In this document: one piece after another, positions 46,163-55,443 of the stretch
How positions within the stretch are numbered: position 1 is the first letter of the stretch
Layout of the letters: each line of letters begins with the position of its first letter
From: Mariniphaga sp041687255
GTDB taxonomy: Bacteria > Bacteroidota > Bacteroidia > Bacteroidales > Prolixibacteraceae
Length of the DNA stretch: 64,000 nt
Assembly (NCBI GenBank): GCA_041687255.1
Contig: JAWLCL010000011.1
Coordinates: forward strand, 62,001 to 126,000
Reading direction: 5' to 3'
The notes under the pieces: model-generated
Databases searched by the model: none
Told to the model about the DNA's origin: nothing
The model's input: only the letters and a program-made list of their open reading frames with translations
Program-made: the position numbers and the translations under genes

Positions 46163-47606
46163 TTTCCCTGTAAATAAGAATTGTAAATATATCTTTTAAA
46201 TTCACAAGCCTTAGAAGAAAGGCAACCAAAATAGAACCGGCAATGGTTAATAAATAACCATTAAGCCAGTTTTCAAAGTTCTTTGTTAAACTTGCCAAAA
46301 GAACTACTGCACCTGTGAATAAAACAAGCTGAAGAATATAGATTACTCCCGGTTTAAGCCTGAATATATGAAGCGCCAATACAAGCTGGATGCCGCCGGT
46401 AAAAAGTTGAGTGGTAAGGCTTGCATAGGCTGAGCCATATGCTTCAAAACGTGGAATCAGTGCAAGGTTCAGTGAAACATTGATTATCATGCCTGCAAAA
46501 GCCATCAGGTTCAGCTGCTTAATGCTTCCATTGGCAGTAAGCAGCGTGCCAAATATATAAGTGGTGGCAATTCCGGTGAAACCAATCATCAGCAGCCCGA
46601 GCAGATCAGCTGAATATGCAGTGTTTGATTCGTAAAGTACCGACATTATTTCCTGGTCGTAATATAAACTTGACACTGCAACAATAATGGCCGGAACAAT
46701 AAGTAATGTATATGATAATTTCACTATTTGGCCTACCGGTTTCCCATTTTTAATCATTTTGGAGAATATAGGAAGCAACAACCCTGCAAAGAGCACCCCA
46801 AACATTGAAGCTGCATCGAGCAGGCGAAAAGCCTGTGCATAGATACCCGCCTGCTCATGTCCCCTGCTGCCCGGGAGCATTCTTTCCAGCATTACCGAAT
46901 CAATTCGGTTGTACAATGCCATCAGTAAAATAAGAATGGCATAAGGATAGGACTTTCGAAGAAATACCAGATAAAAAGTTGGATTGAATTTAATCTTTAT
47001 TTTTCCAGATTTTTGCAGTACAACAGCAAAGGTGATAATTGCCGTGAGCAGATATGCTGTCGATTGGGCATAAACGAACCAGCTTATGGTGAATTGTTCT
47101 CTATATGACCGGGTAAACAGAAGTATTCCGCAAATAATTATCATCAGGGAGCGATCAAGAACCGAAATAATGCTGTCGGTCCGGAACAGGTGAAGCGCAC
47201 TGATGTTGGAGCGCAGGTACAGGATAAAAGATACCAGGAACTGGTTAATTATAAGAAACACCAGCAGATGAATCTGTATTTTGCTGTATCCGATTATTGC
47301 AGCCACAATAAGGCTGAATGCAGCATAAATAAATGCCAGTAAAAATTTCAACCCTACAATGTTGGACAGGTGTTTTGATAACAGGAAATTATGCTGTGCA
47401 ATGTTACGGTTGTTGTAATTGGTGATGCCTAAATCCAGAAGGATATTCAGGAGAAATGAGAAATTAAGCAATGCAAAATAAAATCCATAACTTTCATCAC
47501 CTACCAGATTTTGCACGGTTCGATCAATGCCAAATATCCAAAACGGCTTGATTAGCAGGTTCAAAGTCAGCAATAACAGCAGGTTTGTTACAAATTTCCG
47601 TTTCAA
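46155..47606 (-). CDS. Polysaccharide flippase (Wzx/MurJ-like MATE superfamily)
   Basis: Product of 483 residues with about 14 hydrophobic helices, beginning RKFVTNLLLLLTLNLLIKPF. The N-terminal region FGIDRTVQNLVGDESYGFYF is typical of polysaccharide biosynthesis proteins that move lipid-linked oligosaccharides across the inner membrane. The FkbM gene is 6 bases upstream on the same strand. The absence of other Wzx/Wzy pathway genes suggests a small or incomplete locus. Confidence 0.83.
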   Translation of the reverse strand: MKRKFVTNLLLLLTLNLLIKPFWIFGIDRTVQNLVGDESYGFYFALLNFSFLLNILLDLGITNYNNRNIAQHNFLLSKHLSNIVGLKFLLAFIYAAFSLIVAAIIGYSKIQIHLLVFLIINQFLVSFILYLRSNISALHLFRTDSIISVLDRSLMIIICGILLFTRSYREQFTISWFVYAQSTAYLLTAIITFAVVLQKSGKIKIKFNPTFYLVFLRKSYPYAILILLMALYNRIDSVMLERMLPGSRGHEQAGIYAQAFRLLDAASMFGVLFAGLLLPIFSKMIKNGKPVGQIVKLSYTLLIVPAIIVAVSSLYYDQEIMSVLYESNTAYSADLLGLLMIGFTGIATTYIFGTLLTANGSIKQLNLMAFAGMIINVSLNLALIPRFEAYGSAYASLTTQLFTGGIQLVLALHIFRLKPGVIYILQLVLFTGAVVLLASLTKNFENWLNGYLLTIAGSILVAFLLRLVNLKDIFTILIYRENE

Positions 47607-47612
47607 AACACA

Positions 47613-48362
47613 TCAATTATTTAGTGAATCCGGAACAAAAAAGAAATTGTGCTTGTGGTGCTTTACTGCATTAAAAGGCACCAGTTCCTTTTTATGGAGT
47701 ACAAACGCAGAATAGTCCATTTTATTCAGAAAGTCAATGCAATTCTTCCTGTTATCGTTATCCCAGAGTTCGCAATAGATTACAGGCTGGTGATTTTTTA
47801 TAATATTTTCTGCACCTCTCAGAACATAATATTCAAAATTTTCCACGTCAATTTTTAGTCCTGTAATTCGAAGGGCGGTTGTCTTAAGTTCCATGAAATC
47901 ATCAAGTCTTATCATTGGAACTGTAAACTGCAGTCCGGTATTGTTTTCCCTGATATCCTTATGGACAGCATGGCTAAGACCGTGCATAGGTACCTTTTCA
48001 ATCACCGGCATAACCATTTCAAGTTGAGTGTTTTCATCGCCTGCTGCCAGCTGGTACTCCCTGATGTTCTTCAGTCCGAATTTATTCTTGATTCGCCTTA
48101 GTACATTCATGTTAATTTCCATTGGTTCAAAAGAATAAATGATGCTTTTCGGTAAAGCCTTTGCAAGATGATAGCTGGTGACTCCAATGTTAGCTCCCAG
48201 GTCGAGCACTGTTCCTTTTTCAGGTAACATGCTCATAAAATGAAAAAAATCCTTTTCCTTGTTGTCCCACCTGATTTTTGCTATTACAAACAATGCAAAC
48301 AGGTACAAATAGCGTTGAAATCCGAGGATTTTCTGTAAAATGTACTTGGTGAATGTTTTCAT
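47613..48362 (-). CDS. FkbM family methyltransferase
   Basis: ATG at 48362 (MKTFTKYILQKILGFQRY) gives 249 residues; an ATG at 48446 would add 28 low-complexity residues. It has the AdoMet loop TVLDLGANIGVTSYHLA, then IIYSFEPMEINM and, later, the FkbM stretch LKIDVENFEYYVLRGA. FkbM enzymes O-methylate sugars in polysaccharides and antibiotics. First gene of the flippase/zincin operon, divergent from the glycosyltransferase gene. Confidence 0.83.
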   Translation of the reverse strand: MKTFTKYILQKILGFQRYLYLFALFVIAKIRWDNKEKDFFHFMSMLPEKGTVLDLGANIGVTSYHLAKALPKSIIYSFEPMEINMNVLRRIKNKFGLKNIREYQLAAGDENTQLEMVMPVIEKVPMHGLSHAVHKDIRENNTGLQFTVPMIRLDDFMELKTTALRITGLKIDVENFEYYVLRGAENIIKNHQPVIYCELWDNDNRKNCIDFLNKMDYSAFVLHKKELVPFNAVKHHKHNFFFVPDSLNN

Positions 48363-48627
48363 AGGTGAATGGTTATTTTGCTTTTTTATGCTAAATGTAA
48401 ATTTACTACGATCTTTAAATTTATAACCGAAGCTATCTTTAAACATTTTTGCTCTGAAAAGTGCCTCATATTCGTTTATTTTGCTTAACAGTTGGCAGTT
48501 TACTTCTTATAAATTCCAATTTTCTGTTCAGATTTATCAGCTAAAATGGATTGCATCCTGTTCGTTTTATTAATTTTAGTTATACAACAAAGATATTGGA
48601 ATTTTATAGTTATTTTCAACTTAAATT

Positions 48628-49755
48628 ATGAGGATTGCAATAAACACCAGGCTGCTGTTGAAAAATAAGCTCGAGGGAATCGGGTGGTTTACCATTGAAA
48701 CGATGAAGCGGATTACCTGCAATCATCCTGAGCATGAATTCATATTTATTTTCGACAGACCTTATTCCAGTGAATTTATTTTTTCAAAAAATATAATTCC
48801 GGTAATAATTGGTCCACCTGCCCGGCATCCGCTTCTTTTTTATGTTTGGTTTGAATTCAGCATTCCCTATGTGCTGAAGAAGTATAAAGCCGACATTTTT
48901 TTATCACCCGACGGTTATCTTTCATTGAAAACAGATATACCTCAACTTGCAGTAATACACGATTTAAGTTTCCTGCACAGGCCTGAAGACTTGCCGCGGA
49001 TGAAAGGCTGGTATTATAATTATTTTTTTCCGCGATTTGCGAATAAAGCCGCCCGCATTGCTACTGTATCAAATTACTCAAAAAATGATATAGCAGCTTC
49101 ATATGGAATTGATGGTTCCAAAATCGATGTTATTTACGATGGGATTAAAGGCGGATTAAAACCATCTGTTCCGGAGGAAAAGAGCTTCATGCGGGAAAAG
49201 TACACTGGAGGGGATTCGTACTTTTTATACGTCGGGGCATTGCACCCCAGGAAAAACATTGGAGGTCTTTTAAATGCTTTTGATGTTTTCAGGCGCAACT
49301 ATACAGGGCAAATAAAATTATTGATAGTAGGAGGGGAGATGCACAAAACTTCCGGTATTTTTGAAATTCTTGAAAAACTATCATTTAAGGAGGATGTTGT
49401 TTTTGCCGGACGTGTTGCCGAAAATGAACTTGTAAAGGTTTACGGAGCTGCCCTGGCGTTGCTTTACGTACCTTTTTTTGAAGGTTTTGGCATGCCAATC
49501 CTGGAGGCCATGAGCACCGGGGTCCCGGTTGTTTGTTCCAACACCACCTCCATGCCGGAAGTGGGCGGTGATGCAGTTCTATATGTTGACCCTCATGATA
49601 TTGGTCTAATAACTGATGCCATGCTGAAAATTGCCACAGATGAGGATTTAAGAGCTGATCTCATCGAAAGGGGATATTCGCAGTACAGGAAATTCAGCTG
49701 GGATGAAACATCGCAGTTGTTATGGGATAGTGTTGAACGTGTTATGAATCCCTGA
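48628..49755 (+). CDS. Glycosyltransferase family 4
   Basis: Product of 375 residues in two Rossmann halves (GT-B). The N-terminal part starts MRIAINTRLLLKNKLEGIGW; the C-terminal part shows YVGALHPRKNIGGLL and the nucleotide-sugar site EGFGMPILEAMSTGVPVVCS. It transfers a sugar from an activated donor, probably to the glycan handled by the divergent flippase operon. Donor and acceptor are unknown. Confidence 0.87.
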   Translation: MRIAINTRLLLKNKLEGIGWFTIETMKRITCNHPEHEFIFIFDRPYSSEFIFSKNIIPVIIGPPARHPLLFYVWFEFSIPYVLKKYKADIFLSPDGYLSLKTDIPQLAVIHDLSFLHRPEDLPRMKGWYYNYFFPRFANKAARIATVSNYSKNDIAASYGIDGSKIDVIYDGIKGGLKPSVPEEKSFMREKYTGGDSYFLYVGALHPRKNIGGLLNAFDVFRRNYTGQIKLLIVGGEMHKTSGIFEILEKLSFKEDVVFAGRVAENELVKVYGAALALLYVPFFEGFGMPILEAMSTGVPVVCSNTTSMPEVGGDAVLYVDPHDIGLITDAMLKIATDEDLRADLIERGYSQYRKFSWDETSQLLWDSVERVMNP

Positions 49756-49920
49756 AGCTTGTGGAAATCTCTTCGGGCTTTAATATGAAGATTATTTGAA
49801 TACATACTGCATTGGATAGACTCCGGATCTTTATTTTTTGAACAAAAATTCGGTTAACAGATAAACTTTTTGCCTGTTGGTTTTTTATATAGGAAAGAGA
49901 AATTAAAAATCATTTTCCAT

Positions 49921-51336
49921 ATGAACTTATTAAAACAAAAAGCCGGTACATTTCTGTTTGCCTTTATGTTAATTTCATACACTGGAAATGTTGCCGGCCA
50001 AACTGATGCCGCAGCTTTATATCAGCAGTATTGTGCACAATGTCATGGTTCTGACCTGGATGGAGGCAATGCCACCAGTCTTATTGATGGTGCCTGGCAA
50101 TTTGGTGCCGAAAACAGTTACATCACACGAAACATTAAGCACGGTATTCCACATTTGGGTATGCCATCGTATGAGAATTCCCTTTCTGATGCAGAAATAA
50201 GGTCACTTGTGGAATACATTCGTGAAGTGGAACAGGAGGAAGGTGTTCAAAAGCCGCCGGTGCCGGAAGTTGTTGAAACAATGGATTATTTCATGGTTAC
50301 GGAAACCTTTGCCGATAACCTGGAAATACCCTGGGCGATCGATTTTATTGGCACCGATACCGCATTTATTACTGAACGTCCGGGACGACTGCGAATGGTG
50401 ATTAACGGAAAACTGCAGGCTGAACCTGTGGCTAATACACCTAAGGTTTTGCATGAGGGACAGGGAGGATTGCTTGATGTTGCCGTGGATCCGGAATTTG
50501 ACCGGAATGGGTGGATATATCTGGCCTACAGTCATGCGCTGACCGATTTCGAGGGCGACCGGCCTCCTGCAATGACACGTATTGTGCGGGGTAAGATTGA
50601 AAACAATTCATGGACCAACGAACAGGTTTTGTTTGAAGCGCCACCTGAAACATACCGCACCACTCGTCACCATTATGGAAGTCGTATTGTTTTCGACCCC
50701 TGGGGCCATCTTTATTTTGCTATCGGTGACAGGGGGGCCGGCTACCAGGCACAAGATATAACCCTTCCAAATGGAAAGGTTCACCGCATATTTAAGGACG
50801 GAACTATACCTGAAGATAATCCCTTTCTGTATGATGATACTGCAATGAAAACATTGTTTAGCCTCGGTAACCGCAACATCCAGGGTATGGCTATTCATCC
50901 TTCAACCGGTGAGCTGTGGACTACCGAACATGGCCCTATGGGAGGCGATGAACTGAACCTTATTGAAGCAGGGGAAAATTACGGTTGGGAAACAATAACC
51001 TACGGAAGAAATTATAACGGCACCATCATTACCGAATTGACCCATATGCCCGGGATGGAACAACCCAACCTGTATTGGAAACCTTCAATTGCTGTTTGCG
51101 GGCTTGATTTTTATACCGGCGATTTATTCGAAAAATGGAATAACAGGTTGCTTGTAGGAGCATTAAAATATGAAGAAGTACGGTTGCTTCAGATAGAAGA
51201 AGACAGAGTGGTTCATGAGCAGGTAATTTTTAAGGGGGCCGGACGTGTGCGGGATGTAGCCGCAGGACCTGATGGCGCAATTTATGTTGTACTTAATGAC
51301 CCTGATGAAGTTATTCGCCTGACACCCAAGAGGTAG
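49921..51336 (+). CDS. Cytochrome c-PQQ-type sugar dehydrogenase fusion
   Basis: ATG at 49921 gives 471 residues and a signal peptide ending near VAGQT; the in-frame start at 49870 is less good. Residues 28-115 are a cytochrome c domain with heme site CAQCH (38-42) and axial Met in GMPSYEN. Residues from about 130 are the propeller of soluble aldose sugar dehydrogenases (NLEIPWAIDF, GLLDVAVDPEF, HHYGSRIVFDPWGHLYFAIG, GNRNIQGMAIHP, TEHGPMGGDE), which bind PQQ and calcium. The fusion should pass electrons from the sugar straight to heme. No PQQ synthesis genes are in the window. Confidence 0.88.
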   Translation: MNLLKQKAGTFLFAFMLISYTGNVAGQTDAAALYQQYCAQCHGSDLDGGNATSLIDGAWQFGAENSYITRNIKHGIPHLGMPSYENSLSDAEIRSLVEYIREVEQEEGVQKPPVPEVVETMDYFMVTETFADNLEIPWAIDFIGTDTAFITERPGRLRMVINGKLQAEPVANTPKVLHEGQGGLLDVAVDPEFDRNGWIYLAYSHALTDFEGDRPPAMTRIVRGKIENNSWTNEQVLFEAPPETYRTTRHHYGSRIVFDPWGHLYFAIGDRGAGYQAQDITLPNGKVHRIFKDGTIPEDNPFLYDDTAMKTLFSLGNRNIQGMAIHPSTGELWTTEHGPMGGDELNLIEAGENYGWETITYGRNYNGTIITELTHMPGMEQPNLYWKPSIAVCGLDFYTGDLFEKWNNRLLVGALKYEEVRLLQIEEDRVVHEQVIFKGAGRVRDVAAGPDGAIYVVLNDPDEVIRLTPKR

Positions 51337-51340
51337 TGTG

Positions 51341-51374
51341 AAAAAAGGCTGTTCCAGATCCGGAACAGCCTTTT
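51341..51374. terminator. Bidirectional terminator
   Basis: Stem of 13 bp, AAAAGGCTGTTCC / GGAACAGCCTTTT, loop AGATCC. It lies between convergent genes and has A and T tracts on either side. Confidence 0.88.
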
Positions 51375-51403
51375 GATTCACTGATTTTATGTGATATTTA
51401 ATA

Positions 51404-52117
51404 CTATGGTTTCTGAAAAAGGGAATCATCCATGGGTTCGTTGAACTTAATTTCCTTAAACTCGATAACTGCCGTTCCCATAGGGTTTTTAGATTCTATT
51501 TTTGTGGGCATCTTTACTCCCTCGAACTCTTCATACCCGCTCAGGTTTTGTTCTACTTCCACTTCCTGTCCCTGGGCATTTACCCGGGCTTTAACCTTGC
51601 GGATAAGGTAATCTTCAGCATCAATGAAATAGTTTTTTACAGTTCCGTTTTTATTGGTGAGTTTAATGTTAAACATTGGAGTTCCTTCTACATTTACTTT
51701 TCCGACCAACGAAGCTTCAGTTCCTTTATCTTTATAGTTGTACAATTCCCCGTCAAAATTGGCCTGCTCCATTGCCTGCTCCAATTCGGCGCCCGATAAA
51801 TCCTGCGGCTCTGAACTCATCCAGGGGGCAATCATCCAGCCATTTTCACCATCATAAGCCTGAACCATCTTTTGCCCCTGCATCTCCATTTCCATCCTGA
51901 ATTTATTTGGTCGTTTGAGCTTCATGGTCATTGGAAGTTCCATTCCCATCTGTTGAATAGATGCTTCAACAGTATAGGTCTTTTTTTCGAGAAGGTTTTC
52001 CTGACCTGCTGCTTTGAAGTGTTTATCAAGAACTTCCTGTAAATTTTGAGCCTGTGTATTGTTTGCAAGCGCCAGGAAAAACATGGAAGACAGAAATAGT
52101 AAGAAGTATTTTTTCAT
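51404..52117 (-). CDS. LolA/LolB-like periplasmic protein
   Basis: Product of 237 residues with a signal peptide ending at NTQAQ. The remainder has the half-barrel pattern of lipoprotein-sorting-type proteins: MKLKRPNKFRMEMEMQG, YDGENGWMI, TPMFNIKLTNKNGTVKNY, SGYEEFEGVKMPTKI. Methionine is unusually common (several MxM in the first 100 residues). It may bind or carry an acyl chain or report on envelope state; no specific role can be assigned. Confidence 0.75.
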   Translation of the reverse strand: MKKYFLLFLSSMFFLALANNTQAQNLQEVLDKHFKAAGQENLLEKKTYTVEASIQQMGMELPMTMKLKRPNKFRMEMEMQGQKMVQAYDGENGWMIAPWMSSEPQDLSGAELEQAMEQANFDGELYNYKDKGTEASLVGKVNVEGTPMFNIKLTNKNGTVKNYFIDAEDYLIRKVKARVNAQGQEVEVEQNLSGYEEFEGVKMPTKIESKNPMGTAVIEFKEIKFNEPMDDSLFQKP

Positions 52118-52206
52118 TGTAGTTTAATTAATTATACATTTTTAAAAGTGAGATATTTTCTATATGTCTGTCAGTAACAAATTAAGTTACAACTATAGAT
52201 GTCATT

Positions 52207-52869
52207 TTAAAAATAAATTTCTGCTTCAATGTTTCCAAAAGGCACTCCCTTTGATATTAACAGGTCGCGAACTTCAACTACCATTATTGCCTTTCCGCAG
52301 AGGTAATACTTTACATCGGGCAAATGCTTCATTTGAGAGATGTAATCGGTTACCCTGCCTGGAAAGGTGTTGCAGGAGGACTCTCGTGAACAACAGCGAA
52401 TGTATTGCTCTTCAAAAGCTTCCTCCAGTTCGTCTTCAAAATAGAACTGGTTGAGATGGCTTACACCATGTATCAGCTTTTTGCTGCTGTCAAGACCGGA
52501 GCGAAACATACTGTAAAATGGGGCAATTCCCGTGCCTGAAGAAATCCACCAGGCAGGGTCGCTGGTGCCCTGAAAACTGCCGTAAGGTTCAGAAACTAGT
52601 ATTTTATCGCCCGGGATAAGTGAAGCCAGGCGTGGTGTCAATATTCCGCCCTTTTTAACATTGAATAATACTGATACATCCGTGTCCTGGTTGCCGCTGC
52701 AGATGCTGTAAATGCGTGGAGGGTGATTGTTATCCAGGCCCAGCTTTATAACCTGCCCCGGAATAAAATCGAACTTGCGCTGAAAAGAAATCAGGTGCAC
52801 ATCGGGGGCTATTTCAATGTTGCCGGTAATTGTATGTTCTTTCAACGGGGAATTATCTCCGGGGGACAT
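52207..52869 (-). CDS. FAD-dependent ferredoxin-NADP+ reductase-like protein
   Basis: Product of 220 residues. The FAD contact motif is RIYSICSG (R-x-Y-S), the NAD(P) loop is SSGTGIAPFYSMF, and the C-terminus ends with an aromatic residue (AEIYF), as in this fold. It transfers electrons between NAD(P)H and ferredoxin or flavodoxin. The end of the PHP gene is 14 bases upstream, so they likely form an operon. Confidence 0.85.
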   Translation of the reverse strand: MSPGDNSPLKEHTITGNIEIAPDVHLISFQRKFDFIPGQVIKLGLDNNHPPRIYSICSGNQDTDVSVLFNVKKGGILTPRLASLIPGDKILVSEPYGSFQGTSDPAWWISSGTGIAPFYSMFRSGLDSSKKLIHGVSHLNQFYFEDELEEAFEEQYIRCCSRESSCNTFPGRVTDYISQMKHLPDVKYYLCGKAIMVVEVRDLLISKGVPFGNIEAEIYF

Positions 52870-52883
52870 AAGCTTATAACTTT

Positions 52884-54002
52884 TTATTGAACGTTGGGAA
52901 TTGATAAAGTAACTACCATATTATCGGTTGAATTCAGCATCATGTTTTTAACCCTGTAATAAACTTTTAGTTCACTCATAGCTGACACTTCATCGGAATT
53001 GCCGTTTAATTCTATGGCTGTTACCTTGTTTGCCTTCACTGTAAGGGAAGGAGTGGCATCAAAGCCTACACCTGGTTGAACAAGTTCAAGTTCAAAATCG
53101 ATATCTGAACGGTTTAGGAGTTCAATTTTCCGGGTTTCCCCATTTATAAGCAGTCCGGGAGAAGGTGTAATTTGCAGGGAAGCAAAGAAAAGCGGCTCCA
53201 GCAAACCGGCTTTTCCAGCCAGGGTATTGTTATAATATGCAACTGTGCGACGGCCGAACAATGCCTCTTTTATCCCTTCTTCAGTGCGGCTTTTTGAGAA
53301 AACAAGTGTCATTGGCCGGTGAGAATTATTCAGGTCATATTCCATGGCTATTGGTTCATGGGTGTCGGTATTGGCAAACATCGTCAGCTTTTTATCTCTT
53401 GCCCAATCTATGGCCTCAGGATAATATTCGTTGTAGTTGAAAACTTCAATTCCATGCAGCATGTTGCTGTTCAGCAGGCGGGTATGGTCATCCCACCACA
53501 GTGTAGTATCGGGTTGCTGTGCTTTCCAGCCCGGGTGATTCCAGATAATAAAAGCTCCCTGATCGCGCGCTTCCCTCAGGGCGTCAAACACATCCTCACG
53601 GTTTAAGAGATTGGCATTGTGTATAAACAACGCATTAAAATGGCCGGGGGGCATGTTGCGCGTAATCTCAGCTCCTTTTATCAGCAGAATATTGCGACTA
53701 ATGGCCAGTGGTTCGGCTATCTCATATGAACGGTTATGATCGGCATCAACATCTTTCGAGTGCGGACGGTATTCGATGTGGTCGGTAATTGAAACAGCAT
53801 CCAGGCCATCTCTCCAGGCTTCTTCCACTCTTACTGTAGGCCAAACCGTACCATCAGAGAAAACTGTGTGGGTATGAAAATCGCACTTTAAGGTAAGGTA
53901 GCCTGGTATATCCGGAATGCGAATAATTTTTCTTGACTGTCCCGATGATTGGAATGTCAGGATCAGCAAACAAAAGGAAATGATAAACGGGCGCATAAAC
54001 AA
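52884..54002 (-). CDS. PHP-domain phosphoesterase (Sb-PDE-like)
   Basis: Product of 372 residues with a signal peptide ending near SSGQS. The PHP metal site is clear: HTH in KCDFHTHTVFSDG, then ITDHIEYRPH, EITRNMPPGHFNALF and FANTDTHEP. The layout matches Bacteroidota proteins called Sb-PDE family phosphodiesterases after an enzyme that cleaves organophosphate diesters. The last 100 residues form a beta domain. Likely takes phosphate from phosphodiesters in the periplasm; the natural substrate is not known. Confidence 0.8.
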   Translation of the reverse strand: MFMRPFIISFCLLILTFQSSGQSRKIIRIPDIPGYLTLKCDFHTHTVFSDGTVWPTVRVEEAWRDGLDAVSITDHIEYRPHSKDVDADHNRSYEIAEPLAISRNILLIKGAEITRNMPPGHFNALFIHNANLLNREDVFDALREARDQGAFIIWNHPGWKAQQPDTTLWWDDHTRLLNSNMLHGIEVFNYNEYYPEAIDWARDKKLTMFANTDTHEPIAMEYDLNNSHRPMTLVFSKSRTEEGIKEALFGRRTVAYYNNTLAGKAGLLEPLFFASLQITPSPGLLINGETRKIELLNRSDIDFELELVQPGVGFDATPSLTVKANKVTAIELNGNSDEVSAMSELKVYYRVKNMMLNSTDNMVVTLSIPNVQ

Positions 54003-54196
54003 ACAGTTTTAAACCATTACTTTTAGGAGCATAAATATCAGTTTTTTTTATAAAACACGCTAAAAACGGGAACCTTTAATTGCACTTATCTTAAAAAAGT
54101 TAAACTATAATAAGACTGAAATCTTTTTAAAAATATTAAAAAGATGTTGCTTAGAAACAAAAATTTTACAACCTTTGTTAGAAGAAATACCTTTTA

Positions 54197-55414
54197 ATGG
54201 AAAAGCTTTTCAAAAATAGCAGAAATCAAAGTCAGGGTGTAGAACAAAAGAAAATTCAGTATAAAAAGCAAATACTGAAAGCATTTTATTTCCATGGCCC
54301 GATGTCCAACAGCAAGCTGTCGGGCATGATTAAACTAAGTACTCCAAAAATTAACAGTCTTTTGGTGGAACTTATCGACGAAGGTCTTGTAAAGGAAATG
54401 GGCAGAGGTGATTCCAGTGGAGGCCGGAGACCCAACATGTACCACCTGATAGACGGCAGTTTTTATGTTGTTGGAATAACTATCAACATTAACCGCACCA
54501 TCATTTCTATTTTTGACTGCAACAATAAACCTTTGGGTGAATACCACTTTTTCCCGGTAAAAATGCAGCCCGATTTTAAAATATTCTCAAGGGTTAGCGA
54601 AGAACTTTACAAAATGTTCCAGGAGTTCCGCATTGATAAAGAAAAAGTGCTGGCAGTTGGGATTGAACTTCCGGGATTAATTAATCAGAAGCAGGATATA
54701 AATAAAACCTATTTCCCGAAAGTTGAAAACCTGTCGGGGAAGTTACAGGAGGTTTTTGGACTGCCGGTAATTATTAGTCACGACGCAAAATTAAGGGCAT
54801 TTGCCGAACAGCATTTTGGTCTTGCAAAGAATAAAAAGAATGTATTACTGGTACAGGTTGATTGGGGGTTAGGGTTGGGAATCATCATCAATGGGAAGTT
54901 GTATGCCGGAAAGTCGGGCTACTCGGGCGAATTTGGACATTTGCCTATAGTCGACAATGGGATTCTTTGCAGTTGCGGCAAGCAAGGCTGCCTTGAAACA
55001 ATTGTCTCGGCCAATGCCATTGCGAATGTGGCAATAAAGGGCATAAGGTCAGGTAAATCATCTTTAATAAAGGAACTGGTTCAGGATGATTACGATAAAA
55101 TTGATATCTCAGTTGTCATTGAAGCAGCTAAACGGGGTGATCAGTTTGCAATTTCAATAATTAATGAAGCTGCACATTGGCTTGGTAAAGGAATTGTTTA
55201 CCTTATTCAAATATTTAATCCCGAGCTTATAGTATTGGGAGGCCGGGTTTCGGAAGCCGGTGATCTGATTACTGCCCCTGTTCAGCAGGCAATTAATACC
55301 TTTAGCAACCGGGATATCAGTAACGATACAGTAATTAAATTTTCTGAACTTGGACAAAAAGCCGGCCCAATAGGTGCAGCCGCCTATGCCTTAGACCGGA
55401 TTGCTTCATTATGA
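54197..55414 (+). CDS. ROK family transcription regulator
   Basis: Product of 405 residues. A winged helix-turn-helix is at about 22-80 (GPMSNSKLSGMIKLSTPKIN, GRGDSSGGRRP). The ROK part has the zinc motif CSCGKQGCLE and GEFGHLPI, but the ATP site is weak (GITININRTIIS in place of DxGxT) and the catalytic region reads SHDAKLRAF in place of NDANAAA. It should therefore bind a sugar rather than phosphorylate it, like NagC or Mlc. Located just before two NagB-type genes, it likely controls the amino-sugar operon. Confidence 0.87.
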   Translation: MEKLFKNSRNQSQGVEQKKIQYKKQILKAFYFHGPMSNSKLSGMIKLSTPKINSLLVELIDEGLVKEMGRGDSSGGRRPNMYHLIDGSFYVVGITININRTIISIFDCNNKPLGEYHFFPVKMQPDFKIFSRVSEELYKMFQEFRIDKEKVLAVGIELPGLINQKQDINKTYFPKVENLSGKLQEVFGLPVIISHDAKLRAFAEQHFGLAKNKKNVLLVQVDWGLGLGIIINGKLYAGKSGYSGEFGHLPIVDNGILCSCGKQGCLETIVSANAIANVAIKGIRSGKSSLIKELVQDDYDKIDISVVIEAAKRGDQFAISIINEAAHWLGKGIVYLIQIFNPELIVLGGRVSEAGDLITAPVQQAINTFSNRDISNDTVIKFSELGQKAGPIGAAAYALDRIASL

Positions 55415-55443
55415 ACGTTTATTGAAACAAAACATATTGTAAA

